Below the pieces are notes generated by a model. It was not told the origin of the DNA. It made no database searches and saw only the letters and a program-made list of their open reading frames with translations. From Helopsaltes ochotensis (Eukaryota; Chordata; Aves; Passeriformes; Locustellidae), in NCBI GenBank assembly GCA_013400155.1, contig VXBM01000236.1:528455-592454 (forward strand): a stretch of 64,000 nucleotides of DNA, in the 5' to 3' direction. Below, piece after piece: positions 12,067 through 23,800 of this stretch. Position 1 is the stretch's first letter, and every line of letters starts with the position of its first letter. Both the position numbers and the translations under genes were made by a program.

Positions 12067-13174
12067 CAACTCTCCTCATCTGTAAGGATGCTGGAGGATG
12101 TTTCCTCTTCGTTCCCCTACCAAACCTCTCCCTGGAAAATTGGACAACAGCAAGTTATTACATCACATCCAATTGAATTCAGAGCATCAAAAAAATATAA
12201 AGGCAGGCAAAAAATGAAGGTACAGGCAGACAAAGGGGTTGTCCTGCCGAGCCTGCCTTTGGAGAGCTCTGCAGCATGGATGAGATTATCCCACTGGAGC
12301 TGAGCCACCTCGCCCTCACCTCATAAGGAACGTGCTCCAAAGAAATGGATGAAATCTAAACAAGCCTTGCTCTTCCCTTTGGAATCAGCAGACCTGGATG
12401 AACCCTGTGGATGAACCTGTCAGCTCTGTGAGTGTTCAGAGCTGTGCTGGGAGCTGGAGCTGGAGCAGGGCACCCTCAGTCCTCATCCCTCCCCGACTGT
12501 AAAAATCCGGAGGAAAAAATACTCGGTGGCTGCATTGTTCCTCCCAAGGTTGTCAGGAAATCAGTGGGAAGAGGCACGAGGGGACATGGCACAAACAATA
12601 GGAGGAGGGAGTTCACAATAACCCTGGGCTGGTGCATGGAGGCTGCTCCTGACGGGAGGGTTGGAGGTTCGGGGTGGTGCTTTGGGCAGTTCCTGTGGGC
12701 ATCCCAGGTGTCCCTGTGCCCCTGCACTGACTGTGCAGGCATTCCCAGTGGTCCAGAGCTTCCCAAGCTGCCCCGTGCAGCAGGAACCTGGAGCTAAAGG
12801 GCACTCAGAGCTGTTTTTAGCTGGTCCCTCCCCATCACCAGCCAGAGGTGAGGCAGCTGAAGGTGCAGCTCTGACAGGGGATGGTCCAAGCTCCTGGCAT
12901 CTCCCAAATTTGGGACCAACCATTCCATGGCAGCAGTTAAGTGAAAGCAGTGGAAGCAAGGAGGGAAGGGCAGTATTCCCAATTCCCATGCCTTTTCTCT
13001 CCCTGCCTTCCCTTCACCTGTTTTACGTCGGAGCTGGACTCACCCTTTTCCATGTGCCTCTCCTAGGGAGAAGCATCCTGCTCCAGCTGTTTGTTCTGGA
13101 ACAGGCAGGAGGAGTGGGACAGGGATGGTTTTGATGGATGCCTTCCCCGTCTCCATCCCTGAACAGCAGCATGA
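12067..13174. other. unannotated single-copy DNA
   Basis: A small AT-rich stretch lies at 12150-12220. No gene is supported. Confidence 0.5.
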
Positions 13175-13218
13175 GATGGATGGATGGACGGACGGACGGA
13201 TGGATAGATGGACAGACA
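13175..13218. repeat. GGAT/GGAC tetranucleotide microsatellite
   Basis: Tandem GGAT units switch to GGAC and back (ATGGATGGATGG, GACGGACGGACGG, ATAGATGGACAGAC). Confidence 0.92.
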
Positions 13219-13589
13219 ACGTGTGCTTCCAGCATTAAGCCCCAGCTATCCAGGACCCTACTCCTGGACATTGTCCCAGCCTTTTCCCACAGGAAAAAGG
13301 GCAGAACTGGTTTTGTGAGTCCTCAGGAGCAGAGTTCCAATAAATTAAACTCGAGCAAAATAATGCAATTTGGAAAGAAATCATCTTTGAGCGGCTCCAG
13401 TGGTTCCAGAGGGAGAAGGGGCCATTGGCACCTGCAAACATGTCCAGGAGCCTGGGGGAGAGGAGGATGAGCGCGGTCAGGGCAGAGCAGCAGGAGGTTC
13501 TGAAGAGGTTTGGATCCTCCCTCTCCCCTTCCCGCCTCCCCGTTCCAGTTTAGTTTTGCAGTGAGGGCCTGCAGGTGGCTCTGCCCTGC
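13219..13589. other. unannotated single-copy DNA
   Basis: No feature recognised. Confidence 0.5.
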
Positions 13590-13692
13590 GACCAATTGGA
13601 AAATGGAACTCGATTTTAAGTTAATTAAAACTGCCCTCTGTGTGTTAATCTTCTTGTCAGGTTTTAATTAAGTGCTGATAAAGACTCAGCAT
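13590..13692. promoter_or_regulatory. TAAT-rich candidate enhancer element
   Basis: Contains TTTTAAGTTAATTAAAA and GTTTTAATTAAGTGC plus TGTTAATC, that is, several homeodomain-type TTAAT/TAATTA cores in 100 bp within a GC-rich neighbourhood. It resembles a conserved non-coding element. Conservation has not been tested. Confidence 0.3.
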
Positions 13693-14115
13693 GGGGAGGG
13701 ATTCCTGCTCCCACCTCCTCTGACCCAGGGAGCCTGGAGGGGCTGTTGTAGTCATGTTGGGGTGACCCCAGGTCCCAGCTGGTGCTGTTACCCTCCCAAA
13801 AAAGGGGTGGAATTTGACCATTTTCCTCTCTTTCTCCCTCAGTCCCCAGCAGATTCCCAGCTCTCCTCCCAGGATGGGTCATGCTCCTGGTAATGGCTGA
13901 TTTACTGCTCGTGAGCCAGAAAATTCTGGATAAATGTCAGCTCAGGGTAATCAGCATTCCTTGCTGCATGGCCAGATTGGGTTGGGAACATCAGGAGTGG
14001 GATTAGGGCTCTCCATGAACACCTCTGTCCCTGTGGATGTGATCTCTCTTTCTGTAGGAGGTGGGGTAGGAGGAGAAACCACACAGAAGGACTCTCAGGA
14101 CGCTCAGGGCAGTGA
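13693..14115. other. unannotated single-copy DNA
   Basis: No feature recognised. Confidence 0.5.
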
Positions 14116-14336
14116 AATCCCAGAATCCCAAAATCTCTGAGGTTGGAAAAGCTCTCCAAGGTCATCCAGTTCAGCCTGTGCCTGATCCCCACCTTGTCAC
14201 CAGCCCACAGCACCGAGTGCCACATCCAGGCATTCCTTGGACTCCTCCAGGGATGGGGACTGCAAACGTCCCTGGGCAGCCCCATCCAAGGCCTGACCAC
14301 CCTTTCCATGGAGAAAATCCAACCTTCCTGACACCC
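14116..14336 (-). mobile_element. CR1 LINE 3'-end fragment
   Basis: Starts AATCCCAGAATCCCAAAATC. It then shows the CR1 words GAGGTTGGAAAAGCTCTCC, GTCATCCAGTTCAGCCTGTG, a variant of the CTCCAGGGATGGGGACT segment, GGGCAGCCCCATCC, and CCTTTCCATGGAGAAAATCC. Minus strand, about 220 bp, with the canonical internal order kept. Confidence 0.9.
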
Positions 14337-16404
14337 ATCAGTCCCTGAAGTGAAGGATCTTTACTCTCGTCATTATTTCAGGAGAACTGGTTGGATCTCA
14401 GCATTTCCCACCACGCTGCTGCCTCTCCCATCCCTTTTTCCAATGGCATTTTGCAGCCATTATCCCAACCATTGACCAGTGATTGATACAATTTCCCAAA
14501 CAATTCCCTACTATAAATTCCTGTATATATTTCCATGGTGGCATTGACATTTCCCTCTGGAATGACAAATAAAAGATCTTTTCCCAGTAAAAGCCATTCC
14601 ATTCCACCTCTGCTGAGCCCATTTCTGGCTGTTTTTTAGGCAGCAGATTTCCCATTCCACACTTGAGTCCCACATAAGCCCTTCCTTGTATTTTTAAGGT
14701 CCCCAGCCAAAATTAAGACATTTCCCATTTTAACTTCCAGCACCTTGTAATGCCTTTAAACCATTACAGATATTCCATGGAATATCTCAGGGCCAGCCCC
14801 AGAGCACAAATGGAATTAAAAGTCGCTCGTGCAGAGCCCGAGCCAGGAATTGCTGGGTCAAAGTGTTCCTTGTCCCTCAGGTTTTTGGGATCAGCACAGG
14901 TCCAGCACCTGCATTTAGGATCAGGGAGTTATGGAGTGACACTGCTTTTAAAATGACTTGAGACTGTTCCCAGCTCGGCGTGTCCCTGCAGGGGATTCCT
15001 GCGCCTGCTCCCCAGGATTAGGCAGGGGGTGTGTGTGGGGGGGTATTTCTGGAATTGTCTTCCCATTGTGCTCCAGTTCCAGCTCCCAGCATCTGACTCT
15101 CCCAGTCCCGAGCAGGACTTGTCAGTCTCTCAGAGTTTGTTTTGGTGCTAATGGATTTCGGAAGGCTCCCATCAATCTGTCCTGCTCCTCAGCACTCCTG
15201 GGAATGCTCTTGGCTCCGCTGGACAGCACAGCTCTGAGAGGTGGTTTCTCCATCCCAGTCACCAAGATTTATTTTGTAAAGGCATTTTCATATGCTGAGA
15301 GGAAGAAAAAAAAAAAAAAGGAGGAAAAGCCACCTGGAATCAATTGTCAGCACAATGGAAGTTGGCATGGCCAGGTTGGGGAGCAAAGGGGGACAATGGG
15401 TTATTTCCCACAAATTGCTGTGGGGACAAGCACAACTAGCAGGGACTTAATGCCAAATTGGATGAATAGAGGAGACTGGAAAAAAAATTAAGGGAAAAAA
15501 AATTGCCCGGAAAAGTCAAAACCTTTCATCGTATTTTCTGCAGTGAATTTGTTTTTGTTTTGAAAGGACACTGAGAAATCTGCCAGGGCTTGAGACGAGA
15601 TTTAAAGAGGCAACCCAAGCTCTCCTCAGGGCTTGCTGTGGAGCTCATAGACACAATCCCTTCCTCCCTTTTTCCTCTTGGCTGCAGAATCCCAGGATAA
15701 AGCCGTGGTGAGGAGCCCATCCCTGGCATTGTGGTGGGGATGTGGTGAAGCCGTTCCCTGCTCCAAATCCAGCCTTATCTCCCTCCCTTCTGCCCTTTCC
15801 CACTGTGTTTATTCCCACCATAAACTTCTCCAGGACTGACTCTGGCTGTCCTTGCATTTGTTTGGAAGCCCTGTCCCCACTCCTGGCTTATCTCTGGGTG
15901 CAGTGATAGCAACAACCACCAGTCCTCTTTGCTTACAGCACCGGCTCCTTTCAACGTTTCCATAATCTAAACCAGCCTCTGTCTCCTCTTCCTTCCTCTG
16001 GAGAAGCTCCCAGGCTGGGAATGGCCAAGGTTGTGCCTGCACTTGGATTTATCTTCTGCTGCTCCCATGGAACTGAAGGAAGTATCTGATGCTGACTTTC
16101 TGGGAGATTCCCATCCAAATACAGTAGATGGGGAAGAAATAATTCCTCCATCCTTGGTTTGAGGTAACTTTTAGCGCCGGGAGTGAGGCCTGCCCTGGGA
16201 AGGAGACGCCAGGATCTTTCCAGCAGGGCACAGGGGCTGCATGTTTCCATCCCAGCAGTCTCCAGCCCCGAAAATTCAGGCAAGACACAATCTGGGAGCA
16301 TAGTCTGCTTCCCATTCTTGAAGAATCCTCCATCTTCTCCCTGGAATATCCACGGAGCATCCCTGAAGCAGAGGGGCAGCACCAATCTCTGCTGCCTGTG
16401 GCCA
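14337..16404. other. unannotated single-copy DNA
   Basis: Moderately AT-rich from 14440 to 14780 and from 15260 to 15560. Contains a 14-nt poly-A run (15306-15319) and two 8-nt A runs near 15482 and 15498. No gene or known repeat is recognised. Confidence 0.5.
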
Positions 16405-16670
16405 GGGGCAGGACCCAGGGAATGGATGGAGCTGTGCCAGGGAGATTAGGGTGGACATCAGGAAAGGCTCCTCCCTCAGAGGGTGTCAGTCACTGCCCAG
16501 GCTCCCCAGGGAATGGGCACAGCCCCAAGGCTGCCAGAGCTCCAGGAGCATTTGGTGGATGCTCTCAGGCCCAGGGTGAGGCTGTTGAGGTGTCTGGGCA
16601 GGAGTGGGGTGGATGGTCCTTGTGGGTCCCTTTCAGCTCCGGAGATTCTGGGGTTCCATGATTGTATGAT
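16405..16670 (+). mobile_element. CR1 LINE 3'-end fragment
   Basis: Sense-strand CR1 order: GAGCTGTGCCAGGGAGATTA, then GGTGGACATCAGGAAAGG, CCTCAGAGGGTGTCAGTCAC, GGCTCCCCAGGGAATGGGC, GCTCTCAGGCCCAGGGTGAG and GTGGGTCCCTTTCAGCTCCG. It ends in the terminal microsatellite GGGGTTCCATGATTGTATGA. It is one of four plus-strand copies in the window. Apparent 5' truncation is near 16405. Confidence 0.92.
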
Positions 16671-16758
16671 CCCCTGCTCCTCTGCCTCCATCCCCTTCAG
16701 CACCTGCACCAACGGGGACTCTGTGTGCTTGGAGAGGTGTCCCTGGCTGTGTTTGTGC

Positions 16759-16810
16759 TGGGCAGACATCCCGGGGGATGGGGACATGCATGGGACAGGT
16801 GGCTGGGGAC
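16759..16810. repeat. 25-bp minisatellite, left part
   Basis: One complete unit (16781-16805, GGGACATGCATGGGACAGGT plus GGCTG) and the first five bases of the next unit (GGGAC) lie directly before the LTR. A more diverged unit precedes them. The array resumes at 17345. Confidence 0.8.
16806..16810. repeat. 5-bp target-site duplication, left copy
   Basis: GGGAC here and GGGAC at 17345-17349 flank the LTR exactly. Confidence 0.85.
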
Positions 16811-17072
16811 TGTCCGAGGTTACAATGTAAGGTGTGCCCAAAGTTTGTATCCCATCACCATCCTCATGAGCTGTTGAAATCAGCTGGGGCAGTGCTTCCC
16901 TTATCTCCTGTTCATGGGCCCATCAATGCCCTGCCCATGACTCACAGGGAACGCCCTCGGGAGCTGTCTCTGGTTAATGGGCAATCAAGGACCCACTGCA
17001 GGACTCATGGAATGAGATCATCCCATTGGGAGATGCTCCGCCCAGGGGGAGGAGCCAAGCATTCCCACCTGG

Positions 17073-17080
17073 ATATAATG
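17073..17080 (+). promoter_or_regulatory. LTR TATA-like box
   Basis: ATATAATG within the LTR, preceded by a GC-rich CCGCCCAGGGGGAGGAG stretch. It sits about 210 bp before the polyadenylation-type ATTAAA, as expected for a U3 promoter upstream of R. Confidence 0.5.
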
Positions 17081-17287
17081 GGGGATTTGGGACAGCACTC
17101 TGGGCCCTTATCCACTGGATTTTGCAGAGGATGAGAGCTACCAGACCTTTTCTATGAGATCACTGCTTCATCTGGACCAATACCACCGCCCTCACTAACA
17201 GGGTGTCAGGTTTGTATTCTGACTCTGTCAGTGCTTTTGCTTTTGTACTACTGCATTTATTTTATTTTACTTCTCTCTTTTCCTCTT

Positions 17288-17293
17288 ATTAAA
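17288..17293 (+). terminator. LTR polyadenylation signal
   Basis: ATTAAA, the commonest variant of AATAAA, lies about 50 bp before the LTR end. Confidence 0.55.
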
Positions 17294-17344
17294 TTGTATT
17301 TCTGACTTGGAACCTCTCACTGATTTTGCTTTCAAACCAGTACA

Positions 17345-17450
17345 GGGACATGTGTGTGACACGTGGATGGGGACATGCGTGTGACAGGTGGATATGGACA
17401 TGTGTGACAGGTGGATATGGACACAGGTGGCTGGGGACACATGTGACCAC
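17345..17450. repeat. 25-bp minisatellite, right part
   Basis: Units start at 17345, 17370, 17395 and 17418, each of the form GGGACATG, GTGTGACA, GGTGGATG with small deletions in later units. The first five bases are the right copy of the LTR target duplication. Removing the LTR and one GGGAC joins the left and right arrays in register. Confidence 0.85.
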
Positions 17451-18186
17451 GCTTGTGCCTGGCACTGGGGCTGCCCCTGGTGTTGTCCTTCCTGCTGGGG
17501 TTGCATTCCCTGCCCTCCTGCTGTGTTCCTGGGGGCTATTTTCCCCCTTTTCCCCTCCTCCCCAGGACAAGGGTGTCCCTCCTTAGCACTGGGCACGGAG
17601 CACACGGTGCCACTTGGCTGTCACCTTGTCCCCAGCAGGGACGCCAGTGCTGGCAGGCACTGAAGGTCAGCAGAAGGACATCTCAATTATTCTGTGTCAT
17701 CTGCGAGGAGCTCGGCGCTTGTCAGAGTCCCAGCGGAGAGCAATGAAACAGTAACTTGGCTGCAGGAAAAAAGGGAGCAGGGAAAAAAACATCGGGAAAG
17801 AAAGAGATGGGGGAAAAAAACCGGCTGCACAGAAGCTCAGGTCAGCGGGATTGACAGCTGCTGGGAGATATCTCCATTCCCTGTGCCGAAAATAACGCCT
17901 CCATGGGCTCCAGAGCTGCGTTACCAATTAGAAAATTGAGCACTGAACAGGGGGAGAAAAAATTCTCCATGATAATTTCAGAGGAGGGGGAGGAAATGGA
18001 AAACAGGCTTAGGAAGGAAGCCTGGCTCGCTGCTTCCAGGAGCCTGATTTCCTCAGGATTGTCCTGGGGGTTACTCCTTCTCATGGCTCTTATCTTCACC
18101 ACCCCTTTGGATGCCCGGGGAAATGGGAGGCAGCCGCTGGTGAAATAACTCTGGGCAAGAGGAGCAGAGGGAGCCAGGCCCTCACG
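17451..18186. other. unannotated single-copy DNA
   Basis: A poly-purine stretch with GGGAAAAAAAC runs lies at 17765-17825. No gene is supported. Confidence 0.5.
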
Positions 18187-18255
18187 TAGGGATATTTTCA
18201 TGGACGTATTCTTATATATAGGATATATATTCCTCTATATCCCAATATTTACCAC
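18187..18255. repeat. AT-rich TATA-repeat tract
   Basis: CTTATATATAGGATATATAT and TCCTCTATATCCC form a low-complexity AT tract containing the near-palindrome GGATATATATTCC. Confidence 0.6.
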
Positions 18256-20270
18256 CGGACCTGGTCATGCCTTACCGCCTGGACCAGGGGCAATTCCCCT
18301 TTCTCCTTCTACTCACCACCTTGTTCCCAGCCTGGGGATTCAAACCTGTCTCTTCCATGTCATTCATCAGTGCGAGAGGGATTGGAAAGTGTTTCCGGGG
18401 GAAAAGCCCCTGGAAGCTCCATGTCCTGGATCATCAGGAGCTGAGTGGGCTGACCCGGCTGAGAGCACCCGGACGTCTGGGGGCCTCCCTGCAGGTGCTG
18501 CTGCAATAAATTAATTAATGCATTAACAAACGACACTGGCCATGGTCAGCCAGGGGCCGTGGGGGCTGCCAGAAGCCTGGGGCAGGGGAAGAGGCTGTGC
18601 CAGAGCCAGCCTGGGAGGCACCAGCTGCAGAATTCCTGCTCTGAGCAGCTGAGGCTGGACTCTCACGCATGTTCTCAAAGTGAGGTCAGGCTTTCAGAAC
18701 CCACTGAAACCCCCAAAGCATGGAAAACCACGATGTCCCCGGGAATTCTGGTGTGTGGGAGGTGAATCTGCTCACATTCCAGGGAACACTCCTGCTGTCA
18801 CTTCCCCTGGAGCTGGTGGCTCTTCCAGCCTGAGGCCTGTGCTGGCTGGGTGGTGCTGCCATGGAGCAGCCCTTGGTGCCAGCTCTTCCCTCTCCAGGCT
18901 TCCCTGGTCACCTTTTTGCTGGGAATGGGCCCTCGGAAGGGGAGTGGGTTGCTCAGGGCTGGAATGAGTGGTGCTTTGGGGGTGTCCATGAGCCAGGGTT
19001 TGGATGGGGTGGGAAGGGAATGTCCTGGCAGCCAGATCTATCAGGGCTTTTCTCTCTTGCACCGAGCCTGACCCCACAAGAATTTCCATCTGGGATTGCA
19101 GGAGGAGCCAGGAGCCGTCCTCTCCTTTGATGGTGTCTGTTGGAGAGAGGAATAAAGCCAAGGGCTCACCTGCTTTGGAAGGAGGCTCTGCTCCCTCTCC
19201 CCATCCCAGACCTGGAGTCAGGCTCACACGTCGTAAAGTGTCCCTGTCGTGGCACTGCTGCCCTGGAACCTGGAGCTGTTTTATGTGCCGGGAACCAGGA
19301 ATGTCTGCACGGAGCCGCAGCCACGGCGGGAGCAGCTGCAGGGATCTCACCTTTGGATCCTGGCAGTTTGTAGGAGCGAGGCAGGAGGCCGAGGGATTGC
19401 AAACACATTCAGCTCCAAGGTGCTGGCAGCTCCTGCCTGGCTCTGAGCTGGTTAAGTGCTCTTTTATTGGGCTCCCCTTCCACACAGGCTCAGGGCAGGA
19501 AGCCCTGGAGGGTCAGGTGGCATTCCTCATCCTGTCCCTTACCCCACTGGGATTTTCTGAGCGCTTTGGGATGGTGGGCAGGGAGTCTGTGAGTCACCAC
19601 CAGTGACTGGTGTCCCCTCAGTTCTGAACACAGACTATCTATGGCAAAGGAATGGCAGCAAAGCTGAGGCTGCAGCTTCAGGTCTGATTTTTTTCCGGGA
19701 TTGGGAAGAGCTGCCTGTTTTCAGGGCTCTCAGGGTGCTGCCCCAGGGGAGATGGAGCAGAGCCTGCCTGGAGAACACAAAGTGGGAGAGCAGGGAACGG
19801 CAGAATGGCGAGACACGGCACCTGGAAAGAATTAACACTTCCCTTCAGCAAGAGCATGGAAGGGGAAAGAACAAAGCAGGCGAGGGAAAACCAGGGCAGA
19901 ACAAAATGGTGCTGGTGGGAAAAGGTATTCCAGCTTCTCAGCAAGGGGGAAGGAATGGCTGAGCAGGGCTGCTGGGCTGGGGGGAGCTGCTCAGCCTGCC
20001 CACGTTTTCTCTTCCCTTCTGCCTCTGGTTCTTTCCTCCTCTCTGTCCTTCCTTCCATTCCCAGCTTTACCCCGTTGCTCTTTTGTTCTCTGTTCTCCCT
20101 AAATTCTTCCATGCATTCCTCTCACACCCTCTTCCCTCTTTTCTGTAAAACAGTGTTTGCTCCTGTACCCAAAGCCCATTCCCATTTTCCCAGCAGCCTG
20201 GCTGTCCTCTCTCCAGGGTGACACCTCAGTGCTGATCCTCACCCAGGAGGAGCAGGAATGGGGATAAGCA
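18256..20270. other. unannotated single-copy DNA
   Basis: Includes a TAAT-rich patch with the palindrome TTAATGCATTAA (about 18515-18530). Open frames up to 237 codons on the minus strand (18772-19485) have no recognisable domain. Confidence 0.5.
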
Positions 20271-20530
20271 GAGTCTGATGATTTGGGGAAATTAATAAAC
20301 ATTCCGGAAATTCCCGCTAATTTGAATTTGACCCATTTTTGGAAGGATATCCTGTCTGTGTCCTCCACTGGGATGAGAGCTCTTCCCCTCTGGGACATGA
20401 GGCTTCCCAAAGGTTTTGTTTGGAACAGCTACGGCTGATCCTCCTGCCCTGCTGCTCTTCACACTCCACCCTCTCTGATCGCACCAATTACTCCAACAAA
20501 AGACAAAAATTTGCATTTCCTAGGGAGTCT
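20271..20530. promoter_or_regulatory. candidate regulatory element with POU octamer and SOX/TCF-like words
   Basis: Two AT-rich patches. The first (20271-20345) has GAAATTAATAAACATTCCGG. The second (about 20480-20525) has CCAATTACTCC, an AACAAAAG word and a perfect octamer ATTTGCAT (20509-20516). Such groupings are typical of developmental enhancers. Activity and conservation are not shown. Confidence 0.3.
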
Positions 20531-20780
20531 CCCTCCTCCTCCCAGCGCGCTGTGCCCTCAGCAGGGCTGTCCTTCACCCCATCGGGGTCAATGAGCCATG
20601 AGTGGGACTCGTGCGACAGTCCCGACTCACTTCCCAGAGGAATTTCTTTCCTAATGACATTTAAACCGCTCATTACTCCTCGACTGTGCCAGAGGTTTGG
20701 CTCCGTTGTTGCACAGGATCCCTGGAGCAGGGGCTGGGAATCTGGACCTGGGGAAAGGTGAACCTCTCCAAGCCCCCCGG
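20531..20780. other. unannotated single-copy DNA
   Basis: Mildly AT-rich at 20640-20690, otherwise nothing recognised. Given as context for the flanking candidate elements. Confidence 0.4.
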
Positions 20781-20880
20781 CGACACTTAGCTGCAAACCC
20801 CAAACGTTTGGGCAGCCGAGGAAAGTCTATTTAACCTTTTAATTTTGGGGCTGTTTTCAGCTCACCTGTTGGGATTTTGG
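20781..20880. promoter_or_regulatory. candidate element with 14-bp palindrome
   Basis: CCCAAACGTTTGGG (20799-20812) is a perfect 14-bp palindrome in an AT-rich patch with TTTAACCTTTTAATTTTGG. It could be a dimer binding site. No family is assigned. Confidence 0.3.
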
Positions 20881-23800
20881 GCCTTCCCGAAAACAGGAAT
20901 GAGACGAGGTCTCCAAAGAGCTCCTGTTCCACATCTCCACCCAATTTTCTTGGTCTGAGGGGTTGCACGCGTTTGGAGAAGCGTTCAAACCTCTGAGAGT
21001 TCTCCCCAAAGCTGCGCTGGTGACAGGAGGGATCTACGGAACCCTTCCATTCCGTCTCCCCGAAATTCCCGGCTTCCTGAGTTTCTCCCAGCGCCGTTCC
21101 AGCCCCGCTCCGACCCTGAGGTAATGGGGCAGCAGTAAAACGTTAGGAGGTACAAATGAACTGTCGGGGATTAAAGCCCCAGCACAGCCTCCTGCGAGGC
21201 TTTAAGAGCATCCTGTTTGCAAACAGCTCTGGGGCTGCATCCCGCATTCCTGGGCATTTGCCTTCTCCTGGTTTTTTCATTCCCAGCGAGGAGCTGCAGC
21301 TGGAGCAGCTCACCAGGTCCCGTTCTTCCATCCCCCCCTGGGGCATGAGGAGTGCCGGCTCTTTCAGACCCTTCCCAAGCGTTTTGCCTTTCCCTACATT
21401 TTTCTAAGGCCCTTTTCTAAAGCTCCTCCTACTCCAGCTTGTCCGTGTCTTTTCCTGGATGACTGGGAGATGTGTGGCAGGTGAGTTGTGCCCTCCGGGG
21501 AAGCTCCTGGGCCGCCAGGACAGCCTAGGGCACGACCTTGCAGGCAAACAGGTTGTGCCCAGGGCTCTTCGGAGCCCATTTGATGCCCCATGGGGTTCTC
21601 CCACTGCACCCAGCCTCTCCAGCCCAAGGAAAATTCACACCCTTTTCTTTGGACTAACAGAGCTAAGCAACCCAAATGATCCTGCGAATTTCCAGCAGTG
21701 CCGTGTGGTGGTGTTTGGAGTTTGGAGGCTGAGCTCCTGGAGGATGGTCTGTGCAGAGAGCTGTTGAGCAGCTTGTGGCAGGAGAAGTGGGAAGTGGTTG
21801 GAACTGGGATGCACTGGGGTATTTGGGATCGTTCCAGAGGTGTTTTTTCTGGGCTATGCAGCTTGGCACCGAGACTTCTTCGGGAGAGCTCAGGAAGCTC
21901 GACCCAGCTATTGCACAGGTCTTTGAAGATTAGTCTGGATAAGTTTGAAAGGTCTCCCTTGGGATTTCTGGGGTTCCTGTCTCTGACTGAAGCAGGACAA
22001 AGGCTGCTATCCTTGTCTGAGGAGGGAACGGGGATTGGCTCTTGGACCTGTCCTCCCAAAGGAGAGCAAAGCAAAGGCTCCCAGCCTGGATCAGATGAGC
22101 TGAGCTGAGCTGCAGAGCCAGGCCTGGGACAGAGCAAGTTTTTTCCAATCAGCTTGGAAAAAAAACAGTCTTGGTCCCTACCCACCGCCAGCAAATCCTC
22201 CAGCTTGGATGGGATCCCTGCAGCTGCCCCTGTGCTGCCTCTGCACTCTGGGTGGGCTGAAGCCTTTTCCCAGAGAAACCAGGAATGGGATGGGCAGAAA
22301 ACCAGGGATGGTGGGAGATTATTTCACACACCCACTTGTGGCTGAGCACCTGCCCCTCCCGGAGCTCGATGCCGTATCTGCTGCTTGGCTTCCCTCTCCA
22401 CCGCTTTAATCCATGTGGGATGAAGGGAGCTGGCTCCACTGACATGGAATGTGGGAAAATGGGCTGTCTTCTCCCTGGAGGGCTGCACATGATGAGGTGC
22501 CCCTGCTTCTGCAGTCACCACAGTGATAAGGGAGTGTTGATATTTCCAGGATTCCCTCATTCCGAGGAAAATGGGGCTTTTCCATTCCAGCCTGTTAAAG
22601 CGTTTTCCAGAGCTCTCACAAATGTTACCTGGGAGTGCTGCCTGTATCCAGCTACTTCCCACGAACCTCCAGAACCATCCCATCATCCTGGTGCCCACCT
22701 GAACATGAGGAGAGGTTTGTGAGGCAGGAATTTCCTGCATTAAAGCAGACATTGATCCCCTCTGAGGTGGCTTTTCTGCTCCAGCTGCTCTCAGCCGAAA
22801 TTCCTCCATCTCCTGCAGCTCCAGTTCCCTCTTCCTGGGCCCTTGGAGCACCATCAGCACCACAGGATCACGTGAGGGAACTCACTCAGGATGGGCACTG
22901 CCCTGCAATGGCTTTTGGATGGGCTTTTGCGGAGGGGGCACCAAAAAACCCCTTGGGGTGACCATTTTTGGGTGTCATGGGCCTCTTCTCCCTCTCTTCA
23001 CCTTCATCTGGGGGAGCTGGTGACCCAGACCCTTCCTACCCACCCCCAGCACGGAGGTAACAGCCCTGTGACCTGGGATGTCACCTCCCAGGAGGAGGGG
23101 ACACTGGTGTCCCTCACAGAACCCTCCAGAGGGGAGGCCAAGCCGCCCTGTGAGCGTGGGCTGAGGTGACTGGGGCATCACTGCACCTGGGAGATTGGCA
23201 TTCCAGCAGCTCAGGGAATCCAGGGATGCCCCTGCAGGAGGAGGCACCAGCCAGGGAGACTGAGGCTGTGATGAGCCACATCCAGAAGCCCTGGAGGTGC
23301 TGAAGCCCACCCTGTGCCTCACTGATGGTGCCGCCTGGGAGCACAAGAGACTCCTGTGCCAAGTGAATTCCGCGGACACTGCTGCAGCTTCTCTCCAGAG
23401 GCATCAGGATTTATTCCAACCAGGACACGTCTTTGGTTTCCCAAAGCCACTTTGTGGCTTGCATCAGGCAGAGACCACCACTCTCCCACTTGGCTGTTCT
23501 GCATCCCAGTTCCCTCCTCACCTCTGCTTCTCCCAAGAGCTCCCATCCTGAGTGGAGCTTTAGGGCTCCATGTGATCGTGGGCACATCCAGGGAGTGCTC
23601 CCATCCATCTGCTCAACTCCTTGGGAAAAACCAGCACAGCCAAACAATGAGTGACTACAAAAGCACATGTGGAGCCTTGGCAGGGAGCATTCCCTGACTC
23701 CCAGCCTCCAGGCGGCCGCCCCACGCTCCCATCCCTGCCTCTCCAGCTGTAATTAGCGCAGGCTGAGCCCTGGGAACGCGCTGGAATGGGAGTGATGAGC

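Larger units (their letters stand above)
16811..17344 (+). mobile_element. solo LTR of an endogenous retrovirus (ERVL-like by target-site length)
   Basis: 534 bp beginning TGTCCGAGG and ending ACCAGTACA, so it has the TG...CA retroviral ends, and it is bounded by the 5-bp direct repeat GGGAC. Inside, in plus-strand order, are a promoter-like CTGGATATAATGGGGG (about 17069-17084), a T-rich stretch near 17240-17280, and ATTAAA (17288-17293) as a likely polyadenylation signal. No gag, pol or env sequence is adjacent, so it is a solo LTR left by recombination. A 5-bp duplication is typical of ERVL-class elements. The overall sequence resembles a passerine LTR family from memory, without a database check. 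Confidence 0.88.
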
